This document shows, piece after piece, positions 41,846 through 54,598 of a stretch of DNA of 64,000 bases. Made by a program: the position numbers and the translations under genes. The notes under the pieces are model-generated. The model was not told the origin of the DNA and did not search any database. It worked only from the letters and a program-made list of their open reading frames with translations. The DNA comes from Roseivivax halotolerans (GTDB taxonomy: Bacteria; Pseudomonadota; Alphaproteobacteria; Rhodobacterales; Rhodobacteraceae): assembly GCF_900115815.1 (NCBI RefSeq), contig NZ_FOXV01000010.1, positions 60,018 through 124,017 on the forward strand, in the 5' to 3' direction. Each line of letters opens with the position of its first letter. Positions within the stretch are counted from its first letter, which is position 1.

Positions 41846-41993
41846 AGCAGCGATTCCTTTTTCTCTATCGCGATACCCGATGTCTTAGGGCGGAGCCCCA
41901 TGTCAGACGAGTTCAGGGGGCTGCTATCCGATAACCGCCGTCGCTGGCGGCCGGTTCCGGCCAAGTCTCGCCAATCGAGGGGGGCGATCCGGC

Positions 41994-43235
<1,242 letters not shown>

Positions 43236-43265
43236 TCACGTCGCAGCTTGCGCAGAGGAAAACTG

Positions 43266-44675
43266 ATGACCGAAGAGACCGATCCCGCCACCGATCTGAT
43301 GCGTTTCGGATGGGAGGAATGGGTCGCCTTGCCCGATCTTGGCCTGCCCGCGCTCAAGGCCAAGGTCGATACCGGCGCGCGGACCTCGGCGCTGCACGCC
43401 TCCGAGATCGAGACCTTCGGGTCCGCGACCAAGCCCAAGGTGCGTTTCATGGTGCATCCGGTGCCCGAACGTCCCGAATTGTCGATCCCCTGCTCGGCCG
43501 AGATCGTCGACCGGCGCGTCGTCACATCGTCGAATGGCGAGGGTGAAAGCCGCTACGTGATCGGCTCGCAGATCACCGTCGGCGAGGAAAGCTGGCCCAT
43601 CGAGATCACGCTCACCAACCGGGGCGGCATGGCGAGCCGGATGCTTCTGGGACGCGAGGCGCTGAAGGATCATATCGCGATCGTCGCCACCGACAGGTTC
43701 CTGCAGCCGCAGCTCTCCTACGAGGTTTATGCCTCTTCGCGGATGCGTACCGCTGCGCCGAAACGCGCGCTTCGGATCGCGGTGTTGAGCCGGGAGAATA
43801 ATTACTCGACACGCAAGCTCGTGGAGGAAGGCGAGAGCCGCGGGCATACGGTCGAGGTCATCGACACCACGCGCTGCTACATGGCGATCAACGCGATGGC
43901 GCCCGAAGTGCACTACGATGGCAAGCGCCTTCCCCGCTACGACGCGGTGATCCCGCGGGTGGGGGCAAGCGTGACCGCCTACGGGACCGCGGTGATCCGA
44001 CAGTTCGAGACGATCGGCACGTTCTGCGTGAACGGCTCGGAAGGCATCACCGCCTCGCGCGACAAGCTTTACGCGCACCAGCTGATGGCGCGGCACAAGA
44101 TCGGGATGCCCAACACCGCCTTCGCCGCGAGCCCCAAGGATACCGACAGCCTGATGCGGCTTGTGGGCACCGCGCCCCTGATCGTGAAGCTCCTGGAATC
44201 GACGCAAGGCAAGGGCGTCGTTCTTGCCGAGACCAAAAAGGCCGCGCAATCGGTGATCGATGCCTTCCGGGGCCTGCGGGCGAACTTCCTGGTGCAGGAT
44301 TTCGTGAAGGAGGCCGCGGGTGAGGATATTCGCTGCCTCGTTGTCGGGGGCAAGGTCATCGCCTCGATGAAGCGCACCGGGGCGGAGGGCGATTTCCGCT
44401 CGAACCTGCACCGGGGCGGCTCGGCTCAGGTGGTGCGGATTTCCAAGGAAGAGCGCGACACGGCACTTCGGGCCGCGCGGGCCTTCCGGCTCAATCTCGC
44501 GGGCGTCGATCTTCTGCGCTCCGAAGCCGGACCGAAGGTGCTGGAGGTGAATTCCTCGCCCGGGCTCGAGGGGATCGAGACGGCGACAGGGAAGAACATC
44601 GCCGGGCGGCTTTACGATCATATCGAGGAGCGCGTGCGCCCTGCCCCCGTTCGCAAGCGCAAGCTTCTGGGATGA
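43266..44675 (+). CDS. rimK: RimB-RimK fusion: retropepsin-like domain plus ATP-grasp glutamate ligase
   Basis: 469 residues. Residues ~15-155 form the RimB-type zinc-protease-like/retropepsin domain ([15 protein letters not shown], Asp35-Thr-Gly; [10 protein letters not shown]). Residues ~160-460 are an ATP-grasp domain of RimK type, starting [20 protein letters not shown], then [39 protein letters not shown], and the metal site [12 protein letters not shown]. RimK adds glutamates to ribosomal protein S6, and in Pseudomonas RimB is a separate partner. The start at 43266 follows AGAGGAAA. Confidence 0.93.
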   Translation: MTEETDPATDLMRFGWEEWVALPDLGLPALKAKVDTGARTSALHASEIETFGSATKPKVRFMVHPVPERPELSIPCSAEIVDRRVVTSSNGEGESRYVIGSQITVGEESWPIEITLTNRGGMASRMLLGREALKDHIAIVATDRFLQPQLSYEVYASSRMRTAAPKRALRIAVLSRENNYSTRKLVEEGESRGHTVEVIDTTRCYMAINAMAPEVHYDGKRLPRYDAVIPRVGASVTAYGTAVIRQFETIGTFCVNGSEGITASRDKLYAHQLMARHKIGMPNTAFAASPKDTDSLMRLVGTAPLIVKLLESTQGKGVVLAETKKAAQSVIDAFRGLRANFLVQDFVKEAAGEDIRCLVVGGKVIASMKRTGAEGDFRSNLHRGGSAQVVRISKEERDTALRAARAFRLNLAGVDLLRSEAGPKVLEVNSSPGLEGIETATGKNIAGRLYDHIEERVRPAPVRKRKLLG

Positions 44676-44685
44676 TCCTGCGGTC

Positions 44686-44760
44686 GCCCGCGATGCGGGC
44701 GTCTGCCCTGGCGCGATGAGCTTTTGGCTCATCGCGCGGTGCGAGGGCCCTGCCCTCGCG
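44686..44760. repeat. Cluster of three palindromes between converging genes
   Basis: GCCCGC-GAT-GCGGGC (about 44686-44700), GCGCGATGAGC/GCTCATCGCGC (44711-44738) and GCGAGGG/CCCTCGC (about 44741-44760) in a row, followed by CTCCCGCGGTATTT. The last part looks like a dispersed palindromic repeat of Rhodobacterales genomes. It lies between rimK (plus) and rarA (minus) and may end transcription from both sides. Confidence 0.65.
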
Positions 44761-44795
44761 CTCCCGCGGTATTTCAGCCAACCCAAGGAGCGGGA

Positions 44796-46103
44796 TCAGC
44801 CGCCCCGTTCGCGGCGGAGTTTTCCGAAATAGTCGAGGCGCTTCTTGAGGTCGCGTTCGAAGCCGCGCTCCACCGGCCGGTAGAATTCGGGCCGCTCCAT
44901 TGTGTCGGGGAAGTAGTTCTGGCCCGAGAACGCGTCGTCCTGGTCATGGTCGTAAGCGTAGCCTGCGCCGTATCCTTCGTCTTCCATCAGCTTTGTCGGT
45001 GCGTTCAGGATATGCTTCGGGGGCGGCTCGGAGCCGGTTTTCTTCGCAGCCCGGCGTGCGGCCTTGTAGGCGGCATAAGCGGCGTTCGATTTCGGTGCGA
45101 GGGCGAGGTAGATCACCGCATTCGCAAGCGCGAGGTCACCCTCCGGCGAGCCCAGCCGCTCGTAGCTTTGCCAAGCATCGAGGCACACCGATTGCGCCTG
45201 GGGATCGGCGAGGCAGATATCTTCCACAGCCATGCGCGTGAGACGGCGCGCGAGATAGCGCGGATCCTCCCCGGCCTCGAGCATTCGGGCAAACCAGTAG
45301 AGCGCGGCATCGGGATCGGAGCCGCGCACGGATTTATGCAGCGCCGATATGAGGTTGTAATGTGCATCGCCGGTCTTGTCGTATTGCGCCGCCCGCCGCA
45401 TGAGACGCTGAGACAGGGCCTTCTGGTCGAGCGGCGCATCGATCTTCCAGGCGGCGATCTGTTCGATGAGGTTCAGAAGCGCGCGCCCGTCGCCATCGGC
45501 CATTTCCAGTAGTGCGCGGCGGGCATCGCCCTCGAGCGGCAAGGCGCGGCCAAGCTCCTCTTCGGCGCGGGTCACGAGGTCGCCGAGATCGTCTTCGCCG
45601 AGGCGCGTGAGCACCATCACCTGCGCGCGTGAGAGAAGCGCGGCGTTGAGCTCGAAGCTGGGGTTTTCGGTCGTGGCCCCGACAAGGAGGATCGTGCCGT
45701 CCTCCATATGCGGCAGGAAACTATCCTGCTGCGCCTTGTTGAAGCGGTGGATCTCGTCGACGAACAGCAGGGTGCCCTGCCCGGCGCGGCGCCGCTGTTT
45801 CGCGGTCTCGAAGACGCGCTTGAGGTCGGCAACGCCCGAGAAGATCGCGCTGATCTGCACGAATTCGAGGTCGGTCTCGTGGGCGAGAAGCCGCGCGATC
45901 GTGGTCTTGCCGACACCGGGCGGGCCCCAGAAGACGATCGAGCCAAGGCTTCCTGCGTCGAGCATCACGCGCAGCGGGCCATCGGGGCCGAGAAGCTGGT
46001 CCTGGCCGATCACCTCGGCAAGGGTTCGCGGTCGCAGTCGGTCCGCGAGCGGGCGCGGCGCGGGGCCGGACGGCTCGTCGCCAATATCGAAGAGGTCCGC
46101 CAT
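44796..46103 (-). CDS. rarA: RarA/MgsA replication-associated recombination AAA+ ATPase
   Basis: 435 residues. Clamp-loader-like ATPase that acts at stalled replication forks. Typical RPRTLAEVIGQDQLLG N-terminus, Walker [12 protein letters not shown], Walker B LLFVDEIHRFNK, sensor GATTENPSFELN, and the C-terminal tetramerisation domain (SVRGSDPDAALYWFARML, ADPQAQ). The start overlaps the stop of the protease gene by one base. Confidence 0.96.
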   Translation of the reverse strand: MADLFDIGDEPSGPAPRPLADRLRPRTLAEVIGQDQLLGPDGPLRVMLDAGSLGSIVFWGPPGVGKTTIARLLAHETDLEFVQISAIFSGVADLKRVFETAKQRRRAGQGTLLFVDEIHRFNKAQQDSFLPHMEDGTILLVGATTENPSFELNAALLSRAQVMVLTRLGEDDLGDLVTRAEEELGRALPLEGDARRALLEMADGDGRALLNLIEQIAAWKIDAPLDQKALSQRLMRRAAQYDKTGDAHYNLISALHKSVRGSDPDAALYWFARMLEAGEDPRYLARRLTRMAVEDICLADPQAQSVCLDAWQSYERLGSPEGDLALANAVIYLALAPKSNAAYAAYKAARRAAKKTGSEPPPKHILNAPTKLMEDEGYGAGYAYDHDQDDAFSGQNYFPDTMERPEFYRPVERGFERDLKKRLDYFGKLRRERGG

Positions 46104-47479
46104 CAGCTGCGGAACCTCAGTGCGACGATCCGACCGTCGCGCTCCACGTCGAGACGGAAGCGCGGCGCGGCCGCGCGCAAGGCGGGCGCGACATCGGAGG
46201 TTTCCTCGGGCGCGAACCCGTTGATCCCACGCAGGATATCCCCGCGACGCAGGCCGATACGCGCACCCCAGCGGCCGGGATCGGTGACCACGATGCCGCT
46301 GGCCCGAAGCGGCAGGCCCATCTCGTCGCTGACCGCGGGATTGATGCGCGCGATCTCGAGCCCCGGCAGCACCTCCATCTCGCCAAGCGAGACGGGCTGA
46401 CGGTCGGGCGTGTCCGGGGCGGCGGCCAGCGTGACGCTCAGCGTCTCGAGCGTGCCGGCGCGCAGCACCTCGATCTCGGCTGCCGCGCCGATACCGGCGA
46501 CGGACATGTGGTAGATCATCTCCGGCGGGCTGTTCACGGGCGCACCGTCGATGGCGCGGATGACATCGCCCACCTCGAGGCCCGCCTCGGAAAAGCTCGA
46601 CCGAGGGTGGATATCGGCGATCAGGATGCCGCCGGGACGCACCTGGCCGAGACTGTCGGAGAGATCCTGGTCAACGGGCTGTCCGGTGAGACCGGCCCAG
46701 GGGCGCTGGAAGCGCGTCTCCCCGGCCTCGGCCTGCGCCACGAACTGGGCGACGAGGGCTGCGGGAATGGCGAACCCGATCCCGTTCGACCCGCCGGAGC
46801 GCGTGAGGATCGAGGTGTTCACGCCGATGAGGCGGCCCGCCACGTCAATGAGGGCACCGCCCGAATTGCCCGGATTGATCGGGGCGTCGGTCTGGATGAA
46901 ATAACCGCGTGCATTGCCCGTCGCCGTGCCCGAGCGCGCAAGGCCAGATACGATCCCCGACGAGACCGTTTGACCGACCCCGAACGGGTTGCCGATCGCG
47001 AGGACCAGCTCGCCCACCTCGACCGGGGCATCCTGGCGCAGGGTCAGATGCGGCATGTCCTCTGCGCCCTCGAGTTTCAGGATCGCAAGATCGGATTCCT
47101 CGTCGCCCAGAAGCACGCGCGCGGCGTATTCGCGGCGGTCGCTCATCACGACGCGGATATCCTCGGCCTCGCCGACGACGTGGTAGTTCGAGACGACGAT
47201 CCCGTCTTCGGAGAGGATCACGCCCGATCCGAGCGAGTTCTGCACGCGCGGGCGCGCCGGGGCGAACTCACGGAAGAACTGGCCGAAGAGCGGATCGTCC
47301 GCGAAGGGCGAGCGGCTCTGCACCACGCGGCTTGCATAGATATTGACGACCGCCGGTGCGGCCTCGCGCACCAAGGGCGCGAAGGTCAACGTGATCTCGA
47401 CAGGGCTTTGCGGAACGCGCTCCTCGGCCGTCGCGGGATGCGCGGCGAGGATCAGGACAAGGGCAAGATATCTCAGCAT
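46103..47479 (-). CDS. degQ: DegP/DegQ-family periplasmic serine protease
   Basis: 458 residues with a signal peptide (MLRYLALVLILAAHPATA). The trypsin-like domain has the triad His100 (VVSNYHVV), Asp130 (DEESDLAIL) and Ser206 (NPGNSGG). Two PDZ domains follow (about 265-350 and 370-455, with GLTGQPVDQD and GIVVTDPG). Removes or refolds damaged envelope proteins. Which HtrA paralogue it matches (DegP, DegQ, DegS) cannot be fixed; the signal peptide and two PDZ domains favour DegP/DegQ. The start at 47479 is chosen for the signal peptide. Confidence 0.92.
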   Translation of the reverse strand: MLRYLALVLILAAHPATAEERVPQSPVEITLTFAPLVREAAPAVVNIYASRVVQSRSPFADDPLFGQFFREFAPARPRVQNSLGSGVILSEDGIVVSNYHVVGEAEDIRVVMSDRREYAARVLLGDEESDLAILKLEGAEDMPHLTLRQDAPVEVGELVLAIGNPFGVGQTVSSGIVSGLARSGTATGNARGYFIQTDAPINPGNSGGALIDVAGRLIGVNTSILTRSGGSNGIGFAIPAALVAQFVAQAEAGETRFQRPWAGLTGQPVDQDLSDSLGQVRPGGILIADIHPRSSFSEAGLEVGDVIRAIDGAPVNSPPEMIYHMSVAGIGAAAEIEVLRAGTLETLSVTLAAAPDTPDRQPVSLGEMEVLPGLEIARINPAVSDEMGLPLRASGIVVTDPGRWGARIGLRRGDILRGINGFAPEETSDVAPALRAAAPRFRLDVERDGRIVALRFRS

Positions 47480-47559
47480 CGCAAGCGGAACCTCCGGCCC
47501 CGATATGTCGCGCGGGCCGCGGCTTTGCAAGCGGGGGCCGGGACGAGGCGCCACAACGA

Positions 47560-47588
47560 AAACGCCCCGCCGGAGGTCCGGCGGGGCG
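47560..47588 (-). terminator. Terminator of the rpoA-rplQ unit
   Basis: CGCCCCGCCGGA (47563-47574) and TCCGGCGGGGCG (47577-47588) are fully complementary; TTTTCG follows on the minus strand, 28 bp after rplQ. Confidence 0.85.
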
Positions 47589-47615
47589 CTGTCCGGCGTC
47601 AGAGAGACGCGCGGA

Positions 47616-48038
47616 TCATTCCATTTCGAGCGCGTCTTCCTCGGCGAGGCGGGCCTTGTCGGCGGCGCCTTTCGCGTCGGTGTCGCGATCGACGAATTCG
47701 ATGATCGCCATCGGTGCCATGTCGCCGTAGCGGAAGCCGGCCTTCAGGACGCGGATATAGCCGCCCGGACGCTCCGCGTAGCGGGGGCCAAGCACTTCGA
47801 AGAGCTTGGCGACGTGCTTGTCCTGCTTGAGCTGTGCCGCGGCCTGACGGCGGGCGTGCAGATCGCCGCGCTTGGCCAGCGTGACGAGCTTCTCGACGAC
47901 GGGGCGCAGTTCCTTGGCCTTGGGCAGGGTCGTCTTGATCTGCTCGTGCTCGATCAGCGATCCGGCCATGTTGGCCCAGAGCGCCTTGCGGTGCTCGGCG
48001 GTGCGGTTGAGGCGGCGGTGGCCTTTTGCGTGACGCAT
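47616..48038 (-). CDS. rplQ: 50S ribosomal protein L17
   Basis: 140 residues. [20 protein letters not shown] at the start and the [10 protein letters not shown] and [19 protein letters not shown] blocks identify L17, which binds near the polypeptide exit tunnel. It follows rpoA by 142 bp and is the last gene of the ribosomal cluster. A short acidic C-terminal tail (EEDALEME) extends past the core. Confidence 0.98.
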   Translation of the reverse strand: MRHAKGHRRLNRTAEHRKALWANMAGSLIEHEQIKTTLPKAKELRPVVEKLVTLAKRGDLHARRQAAAQLKQDKHVAKLFEVLGPRYAERPGGYIRVLKAGFRYGDMAPMAIIEFVDRDTDAKGAADKARLAEEDALEME

Positions 48039-48180
48039 TGTCTTTCTCCAATCATGCCCTCTACGGGCGGTTTTGCTTTGTCCGGGGCCCGATGCGTGTC
48101 AGGCCCTCACCTTGGGGCTTTGTGCCCTGCTTGTTTGCCCGGCCGGGATGCCGCCCGGGCAGATGCTACGAGGCAAGACC

Positions 48181-49197
48181 TCAGAACTGGTCTTCCATCT
48201 TCTTCGAAAGATCCTCGATATTGTCGGGCGGCCAGTCCTCGACATCCATGCCGAGGTGCAGACCCATGCCGGAGAGGACTTCCTTGATCTCGTTCAGCGA
48301 CTTGCGGCCGAAGTTCGGAGTGCGGAGCATCTCGGCTTCGGTTTTCTGGATCAGGTCGCCGATATAGACGATGTTGTCGTTCTTCAGGCAGTTCGCCGAA
48401 CGGACCGACAGTTCGAGCTCGTCGACCTTCTTGAGAAGGAGCGGGTTGAACTCGAGTCCATCGTCGTCGTCCTGACGCTGCGCCGATTCAGGCTCGTCGA
48501 AGTTGACGAAGATCGACAGCTGGTCCTGAAGGATGCGCGCAGCATAGGCGATCGCGTCCTCGGGGGTGACCGAGCCATCCGTTTCGATCTTCATGGTCAG
48601 CTTGTCATAGTCGAGAACCTGGCCCTCACGGGTCGGCTGCACGTCATAAGCGACCTTTTTCACCGGCGAATAGATCGCGTCGATCGGCATCAGGCCGATG
48701 GGAGCGTCCTCGGGCTTGTTCTTGTCGGCAGAGACATAGCCCTTCCCGGTGTTGACGGTCAGCTCCATGTAGAGATCCGCACCGTCGTCGAGATGGCAGA
48801 TGACGTGGTCCTTGTTCAGAACCTCGATGCCGTTCGATTCCGAGATGTCGCCCGCGGTCACGACAGCGGGGCCCTTCTTGGAGATCGACACGCGCTTCGG
48901 CCCCTCGACTTCCATCTTCAGCGAGACGGCCTTGAGGTTCAGGACGATATCGGTCACGTCCTCGCGCACGCCGGCGACCGAGGAAAACTCGTGCAGCACG
49001 TTGTCGATCTGCACGGAGGTGATCGCCGCGCCCTGAAGCGACGACAGCAGCACGCGGCGCAGCGCGTTGCCGAGCGTGAGGCCGAAGCCGCGCTCGAGCG
49101 GTTCCGCGATCAGCGTGGCCTTCCGGGCGGGTTCGTTGCCGGGACGGACATCAAGCTGGGTCGGCTTGATGAGTTCTGCCCAATTCTTGTGGATCAT
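48181..49197 (-). CDS. rpoA: RNA polymerase alpha subunit
   Basis: 338 residues. The N-terminal assembly domain includes [22 protein letters not shown], and the C-terminal domain (about 265-320) binds UP elements and activators, with [23 protein letters not shown] and [13 protein letters not shown]. The start at 49197 ([12 protein letters not shown]) is standard and follows GGAGGT. It is preceded by a strong hairpin (49272-49299) after rpsK. Confidence 0.99.
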   Translation of the reverse strand: MIHKNWAELIKPTQLDVRPGNEPARKATLIAEPLERGFGLTLGNALRRVLLSSLQGAAITSVQIDNVLHEFSSVAGVREDVTDIVLNLKAVSLKMEVEGPKRVSISKKGPAVVTAGDISESNGIEVLNKDHVICHLDDGADLYMELTVNTGKGYVSADKNKPEDAPIGLMPIDAIYSPVKKVAYDVQPTREGQVLDYDKLTMKIETDGSVTPEDAIAYAARILQDQLSIFVNFDEPESAQRQDDDDGLEFNPLLLKKVDELELSVRSANCLKNDNIVYIGDLIQKTEAEMLRTPNFGRKSLNEIKEVLSGMGLHLGMDVEDWPPDNIEDLSKKMEDQF

Positions 49198-49271
49198 GTA
49201 TGACCTCCATTCCTGTCTCGGCCCCATGTCCAGAAAGGCCGGAGACGCCCGAGGTTAAATAATGGCAAAGC

Positions 49272-49299
49272 CCGGGGCCCGCATCACCGCGGGCCCCGG
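49272..49299 (-). terminator. Strong hairpin between rpsK and rpoA, possible attenuator
   Basis: CCGGGGCCCGC (49272-49282) pairs with GCGGGCCCCGG (49289-49299), an 11-bp stem with loop ATCACC. On the minus strand GCTTTGCCATTATTTAA follows, a weak T tract, so partial termination is more likely than full. Confidence 0.55.
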
Positions 49300-49315
49300 A
49301 CGGAAAAAACACTCT

Positions 49316-49708
49316 TTAGACGCGGCGGCGCTTGGGCGGACGGCAGCCATTATGCGCGATCGGCGTCACGTCACGGATCGAGGTGATGTTGAAGCCGGCG
49401 GCAGCGAGCGCGCGCAGCGCGGATTCGCGACCGGAGCCCGGACCCTGAACTTCGACCTCGAGGGTCTTGACGCCATGTTCCTGCGCCTTCTTGCCAGCAT
49501 CTTCTGCGGCAAGCTGAGCGGCGTAGGGCGTGGACTTCCGCGAGCCCTTGAAGCCCATCGTGCCGGCAGACGACCACGAGATCGCATTGCCCTGCACGTC
49601 CGAGATCAGGACCTTGGTGTTGTTGAAGCTGGAGTTCACATGCGCGACGCCAGCTGCGATGTTCTTGGAGACCTTCTTCTTGCCTCCGCGACGGGTATCA
49701 CGTGCCAT
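49316..49708 (-). CDS. rpsK: 30S ribosomal protein S11
   Basis: 130 residues. [20 protein letters not shown] and the C-terminal [23 protein letters not shown] are diagnostic. S11 lies on the 30S platform near the mRNA exit. Cotranscribed with rpsM 15 bp upstream. Confidence 0.99.
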   Translation of the reverse strand: MARDTRRGGKKKVSKNIAAGVAHVNSSFNNTKVLISDVQGNAISWSSAGTMGFKGSRKSTPYAAQLAAEDAGKKAQEHGVKTLEVEVQGPGSGRESALRALAAAGFNITSIRDVTPIAHNGCRPPKRRRV

Positions 49709-49723
49709 AAGTCGGTGCCTCCC

Positions 49724-50092
49724 TTACTTCTTCTTGCCGGCAATGGCCTTCGCGGGGCCTTTGCGCGTGCGAGCGTTGGTGTGGGTGCGCTGACCGCGCA
49801 CGGGGAGGTTGCGACGATGGCGCAGGCCGCGGTAGCAGCCGAGATCCATCAGGCGCTTGACGTTGATCTGGACCTCGCGGCGCAGATCGCCCTCAACCGT
49901 GAAGTTGGAGTCGATATGCTCGCGGATGGCCACCACGTCGGCATCGCTGAGCTCGTTCACACGACGCGTCTGGTCGATGTTCACAGCCTCGCAGATGGTC
50001 TTCGCGGAGGACGGTCCGATACCGTGGATATAGGTGAGTGCGATCGGCACCCGTTTATTCGTCGGGATATTGACGCCGGCAATACGTGCCAA
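49724..50092 (-). CDS. rpsM: 30S ribosomal protein S13
   Basis: 122 residues. [25 protein letters not shown] at the start and [17 protein letters not shown] near the end identify S13, which touches the P-site tRNA and the 50S head bridge. First gene of the rpsM-rpsK unit after a 363-bp gap from adk. Confidence 0.99.
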   Translation of the reverse strand: MARIAGVNIPTNKRVPIALTYIHGIGPSSAKTICEAVNIDQTRRVNELSDADVVAIREHIDSNFTVEGDLRREVQINVKRLMDLGCYRGLRHRRNLPVRGQRTHTNARTRKGPAKAIAGKKK

Positions 50093-50455
50093 GTCTCTAC
50101 TTCCTCTCGTTGCGGTTCCGTAGCTCCAGAACCTTTTTTCACAACATAAGACCCTTGGGCTCAGCGCCCGCGGGCCGTCAGTCGATCAGGTGGTCTGCGG
50201 CGGCATTATGCTGCCGCAAAAGCGATTCCCCTTGCGGAGATACCGGTGCGTAGTGGTATTCGGGATAGTCGTCAAGACCTTCCCCCGCGCCTTGCCGAGA
50301 TACGGTCGAATGCCGCTCGGCCAAGACCATCGAGAGAAATCGAAAGGTGTCCGGGAGGGAGCCGGACACCTCTCTGAAACCGTCTTTACGTGCCTTACGA
50401 ACGGAATGCGCGGTCGATCATTCCACTATAGCAACGACCGCCGCGCGAAATCGTT
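50093..50455. other. 363-bp gap between adk and rpsM
   Basis: It contains the adk terminator (50345-50371), a TGCGGCGGCA...TGCTGCCGCA hairpin (about 50195-50219), and presumably the rpsM promoter. A 63-codon minus frame (50178-50369) overlaps the terminator and is not convincing. Confidence 0.5.
50333..50371 (-). terminator. Terminator after adk
   Basis: AGGTGTCCGG (50345-50354) and CCGGACACCT (50362-50371) form a 10-bp stem; on the minus strand TTTCGATTTCTC follows. Confidence 0.8.
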
Positions 50456-51108
50456 TCACGATGCCGTCGCGTCAAGCACCTCGGCGATGCGCGCGCGCAC
50501 TTCGTCGATCTCTCCGAGACCGTCGATCGCGGTCAACTGACCCTTCGCGTAATAGTACCCGATGAGCGGCGACGTCTTCTTGTAGTATTCCAGAAGACGC
50601 TGCTTGAGGCTTTCGGCATTGTCATCGGCGCGGCGCTTGAATTCGGCCTTCTCGCCGCAATTGGTGCAGACGCCGTCCGCCGGGATCGGCTTGGTGTGGT
50701 CGTTGTAGACCTCGCCGCAATTGCCGCAGGTCGAGCGTGCGGTGATCCGGTCGACGAGCGCGTCGTCATCGACCCGCATCTCGATGACCGCGTCCAGCGT
50801 CTCGCCCTGCTCGCCCATCAGATCGGCCAGCGCGTCGGCCTGTGCCAGCGTGCGGGGGAACCCGTCGAAGATGAAGCCTTCCGTCTTCTCGCCCTGAAGC
50901 TTCTCGCGGATGAGGCCGATGACGATCTCGTCGGTGACGAGCTCGCCCTTGGCCATGACATCGGCGACGATCTTGCCCATCTCCGTGCCGGAGTCCTTGG
51001 CTTCGCGCAGCATGTCTCCGGTGGAGAGCTGCGTCATGCCACGGGTCTCGACGAGATGACGGGCTTGAGTGCCTTTGCCGGCACCCGGCGGTCCGAGAAG
51101 AATGATGT

Positions 51109-51112
<4 letters not shown>
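50456..51112 (-). CDS. adk: Adenylate kinase
   Basis: 218 residues; interconverts 2 ADP and ATP plus AMP. P-loop [11 protein letters not shown] (7-17), AMP site [10 protein letters not shown] and [10 protein letters not shown]. The LID domain carries a four-Cys zinc site ([12 protein letters not shown] and GVCTNCGEK). The start overlaps the secY stop by 4 bp, the usual alphaproteobacterial order. Confidence 0.98.
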
Positions 51113-52470
<1,358 letters not shown>

Positions 52471-52577
52471 GAAGCAGTCTCTCTATTCGGACAAACGCCG
52501 CCCCGAGCCTGTCTTGGCTGAGGCGGCGTCGGAAAACTGATTAAGGATGTATGCGGCCCGCAGGCCGCCCACAACCT

Positions 52578-53045
52578 TTATTCGGCCGCCTGAGCCGTCG
52601 TGATCGAGCCGCCGGCCTTTTCGACCGCCTCGACCGCCGACTTCGATGCGCCGGTCACAGCGAGTGTGATCTTGGACGAGATCTCGCCCTTGGCCAGAAC
52701 GCGGACACCGTCGCGCTTGCGGCGCACGAGACCAGAAGCGATGAGCGCCTCTTCGTCGATGGTGGCTTTCGCGTCGAGCTTGCCGGCCTCGATGAACTTC
52801 TCGATCAGGCCGAGGTTCACGATGGCGTAGGACTTGCGGTTGGGCTTGTTGAAGCCGCGCTTCGGCAGACGCTGGTAGAGCGGCATCTGGCCGCCCTCAT
52901 AGCCGTTGATGGCCACGCCCGAACGGGATTTCTGGCCTTTGATACCACGGCCACCCATCTTGCCCTTGCCCGAACCCGGGCCGCGGGCGATGCGCTTCTT
53001 GCGCTGCGTCGCGCCTTCGTTGTCGCGAATCTCGTTGAGTTTCAT
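52578..53045 (-). CDS. rplO: 50S ribosomal protein L15
   Basis: 155 residues. [18 protein letters not shown] and the glycine-rich [23 protein letters not shown] are diagnostic. Early assembly protein of the large subunit. Separated from rpmD by 237 bp with a terminator-like hairpin. Confidence 0.99.
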   Translation of the reverse strand: MKLNEIRDNEGATQRKKRIARGPGSGKGKMGGRGIKGQKSRSGVAINGYEGGQMPLYQRLPKRGFNKPNRKSYAIVNLGLIEKFIEAGKLDAKATIDEEALIASGLVRRKRDGVRVLAKGEISSKITLAVTGASKSAVEAVEKAGGSITTAQAAE

Positions 53046-53219
53046 GTCGCTTCTCCTTGCCGGATGTGGCCCCCAGCGACGGATGGGCCAAACGCGGCGT
53101 TGCGTGTGATGTTGGTGCGATCCATGCGGATCACCGGGGGCGTATAGACGGCACCGCTTTGCGGTTCAAGGGTGCCCCGGCGGCGCGGAGTGAAATTTGC
53201 GCGAGGCCGGATCCTTTAT

Positions 53220-53254
53220 GAAAAGCGCCCCGGGCCGGATTGGCACGGGGCGCT
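53220..53254 (-). terminator. Terminator-like hairpin between rpmD and rplO
   Basis: AGCGCCCCG (53224-53232) and CGGGGCGCT (53246-53254) pair perfectly; on the minus strand CTTTTC follows. It implies partial termination, so rplO-secY-adk may have their own promoter. Confidence 0.6.
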
Positions 53255-53282
53255 CTCGCGATTTCTGAGTGGCCTTGGAGCC

Positions 53283-53471
53283 TTAGCCGCGCTCTTCCAC
53301 GATCTCCACGAGATGCGGGATCTTGGCGATCATGCCGCGGATCGAGGGAGTGTCCTCCAGCTCGCGCGTGCGGTGCATCTTGTTGAGGCCGAGACCGATG
53401 AGCGTCTGGCGCTGCTTCTCGGGGCGACGGATCGGGCTGCCGATCTGCTTGACGACGATGGTTTTCGCCAT
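53283..53471 (-). CDS. rpmD: 50S ribosomal protein L30
   Basis: 62 residues, the short bacterial form ([20 protein letters not shown]). Three base pairs after rpsE. Confidence 0.98.
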   Translation of the reverse strand: MAKTIVVKQIGSPIRRPEKQRQTLIGLGLNKMHRTRELEDTPSIRGMIAKIPHLVEIVEERG

Positions 53472-53474
53472 GGG

Positions 53475-54062
53475 TTATACCTCCTCGGCGAGAATGGTCT
53501 GCGGATCGCCGTGATCCGGAGCCTCATCACGCTTGGGCAGGATGTCGACGACCTTCTTGCCACGGCGCTGCGCCACCTGGCGCGGGCTCGCTCCGCGGGA
53601 GAGGCCGTTCAGCGTCGCGCGGATCATGTTGTAGGGGTTTTGCGAGCCGATCGACTTAGCGACCACGTCCTGCACGCCCAGCATCTCGAAGACGGCGCGC
53701 ATCGGACCACCGGCGATGATACCGGTACCTTGCGGTGCGGTCCGCATCACGACGCGGCCCGCGCCGTGGCGGCCCTCGATGTCGTGGTGCAGCGTGCGGC
53801 CTTCGCGCAGGGGCACGCGCATCATGCCGCGCTTGGCCTGCTCGGTCGCCTTGCGGATCGCCTCGGGCACCTCTTTGGCCTTGCCCTTGCCGAAGCCGAC
53901 ACGGCCCTTCTGGTCGCCCACGACGACGAGCGCGGCGAAGCCGAAGCGCTTACCACCCTTGACGGTTTTGGAGACGCGGTTGATCGCGACGAGGCGATCC
54001 GCGAATTCCGGTGCTTCGTCGCGATCGCGGCGGCCCCGGCCTTTGTTGTCACGTTCTGCCAT
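53475..54062 (-). CDS. rpsE: 30S ribosomal protein S5
   Basis: 195 residues. Residues about 22-95 form the double-stranded-RNA-binding part ([26 protein letters not shown]) and the C-terminal domain has [22 protein letters not shown]. Important for decoding accuracy. The charged N-terminus ([16 protein letters not shown]) is longer than in E. coli. Confidence 0.98.
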   Translation of the reverse strand: MAERDNKGRGRRDRDEAPEFADRLVAINRVSKTVKGGKRFGFAALVVVGDQKGRVGFGKGKAKEVPEAIRKATEQAKRGMMRVPLREGRTLHHDIEGRHGAGRVVMRTAPQGTGIIAGGPMRAVFEMLGVQDVVAKSIGSQNPYNMIRATLNGLSRGASPRQVAQRRGKKVVDILPKRDEAPDHGDPQTILAEEV

Positions 54063-54226
54063 CAGGCATTCCTATCTGTTTCTGCGCCACGGGCGGCGCG
54101 GAGGTCCAATCGAAGTGAGCGCAGCCCGAAGCCGGCTCCCCGATCATCGAGGCAGGGCGACGGCGCGCCCGGCCTGCATATGGAAAGGCGCGCGAGGCTG
54201 GCCCGCGCACCTTTTCGATCATTGCC

Positions 54227-54586
54227 TCAGAGCTTGAGGCCGCCCTCGCGGGCTGCATCGGCGAGTGCCTTGACGCGGCCGTGAAAGAGGAAACCCCCAC
54301 GGTCGAAATAGGCCTCTTCGACGCCGGCCTTCTTGGCACGCTCGGCAATCGCCGCACCGACCTTCTGGGCCGCTTCGACGGTGTTCTTGCCGACCACGCC
54401 CAGATCCTTCTCCATCGAGGAGGCGGCGGCGAGGGTGACGCCTTTGACGTCGTCGATCAGCTGAACGCTGATATTCTTGTTCGAGCGGTGCACGGAAAGA
54501 CGTGCGCGGCCCGAATTGGTCGAGCGAAGCTTGTTCCGGACGCGCAGGCGGCGCTTCTGGAACAGATCTCTTTTGCTGTTAGCCAT
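54227..54586 (-). CDS. rplR: 50S ribosomal protein L18
   Basis: 119 residues, with [27 protein letters not shown] and the C-terminal [24 protein letters not shown]. Binds 5S rRNA. Follows rplF by 12 bp; 164 bp separate it from rpsE. Confidence 0.98.
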   Translation of the reverse strand: MANSKRDLFQKRRLRVRNKLRSTNSGRARLSVHRSNKNISVQLIDDVKGVTLAAASSMEKDLGVVGKNTVEAAQKVGAAIAERAKKAGVEEAYFDRGGFLFHGRVKALADAAREGGLKL

Positions 54587-54598
54587 ACCTTGTCGTCC

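Noticed and set aside
50178..50369. 63-codon minus frame between adk and rpsM
   Set aside because: It runs through the adk terminator hairpin and shows no conserved feature.
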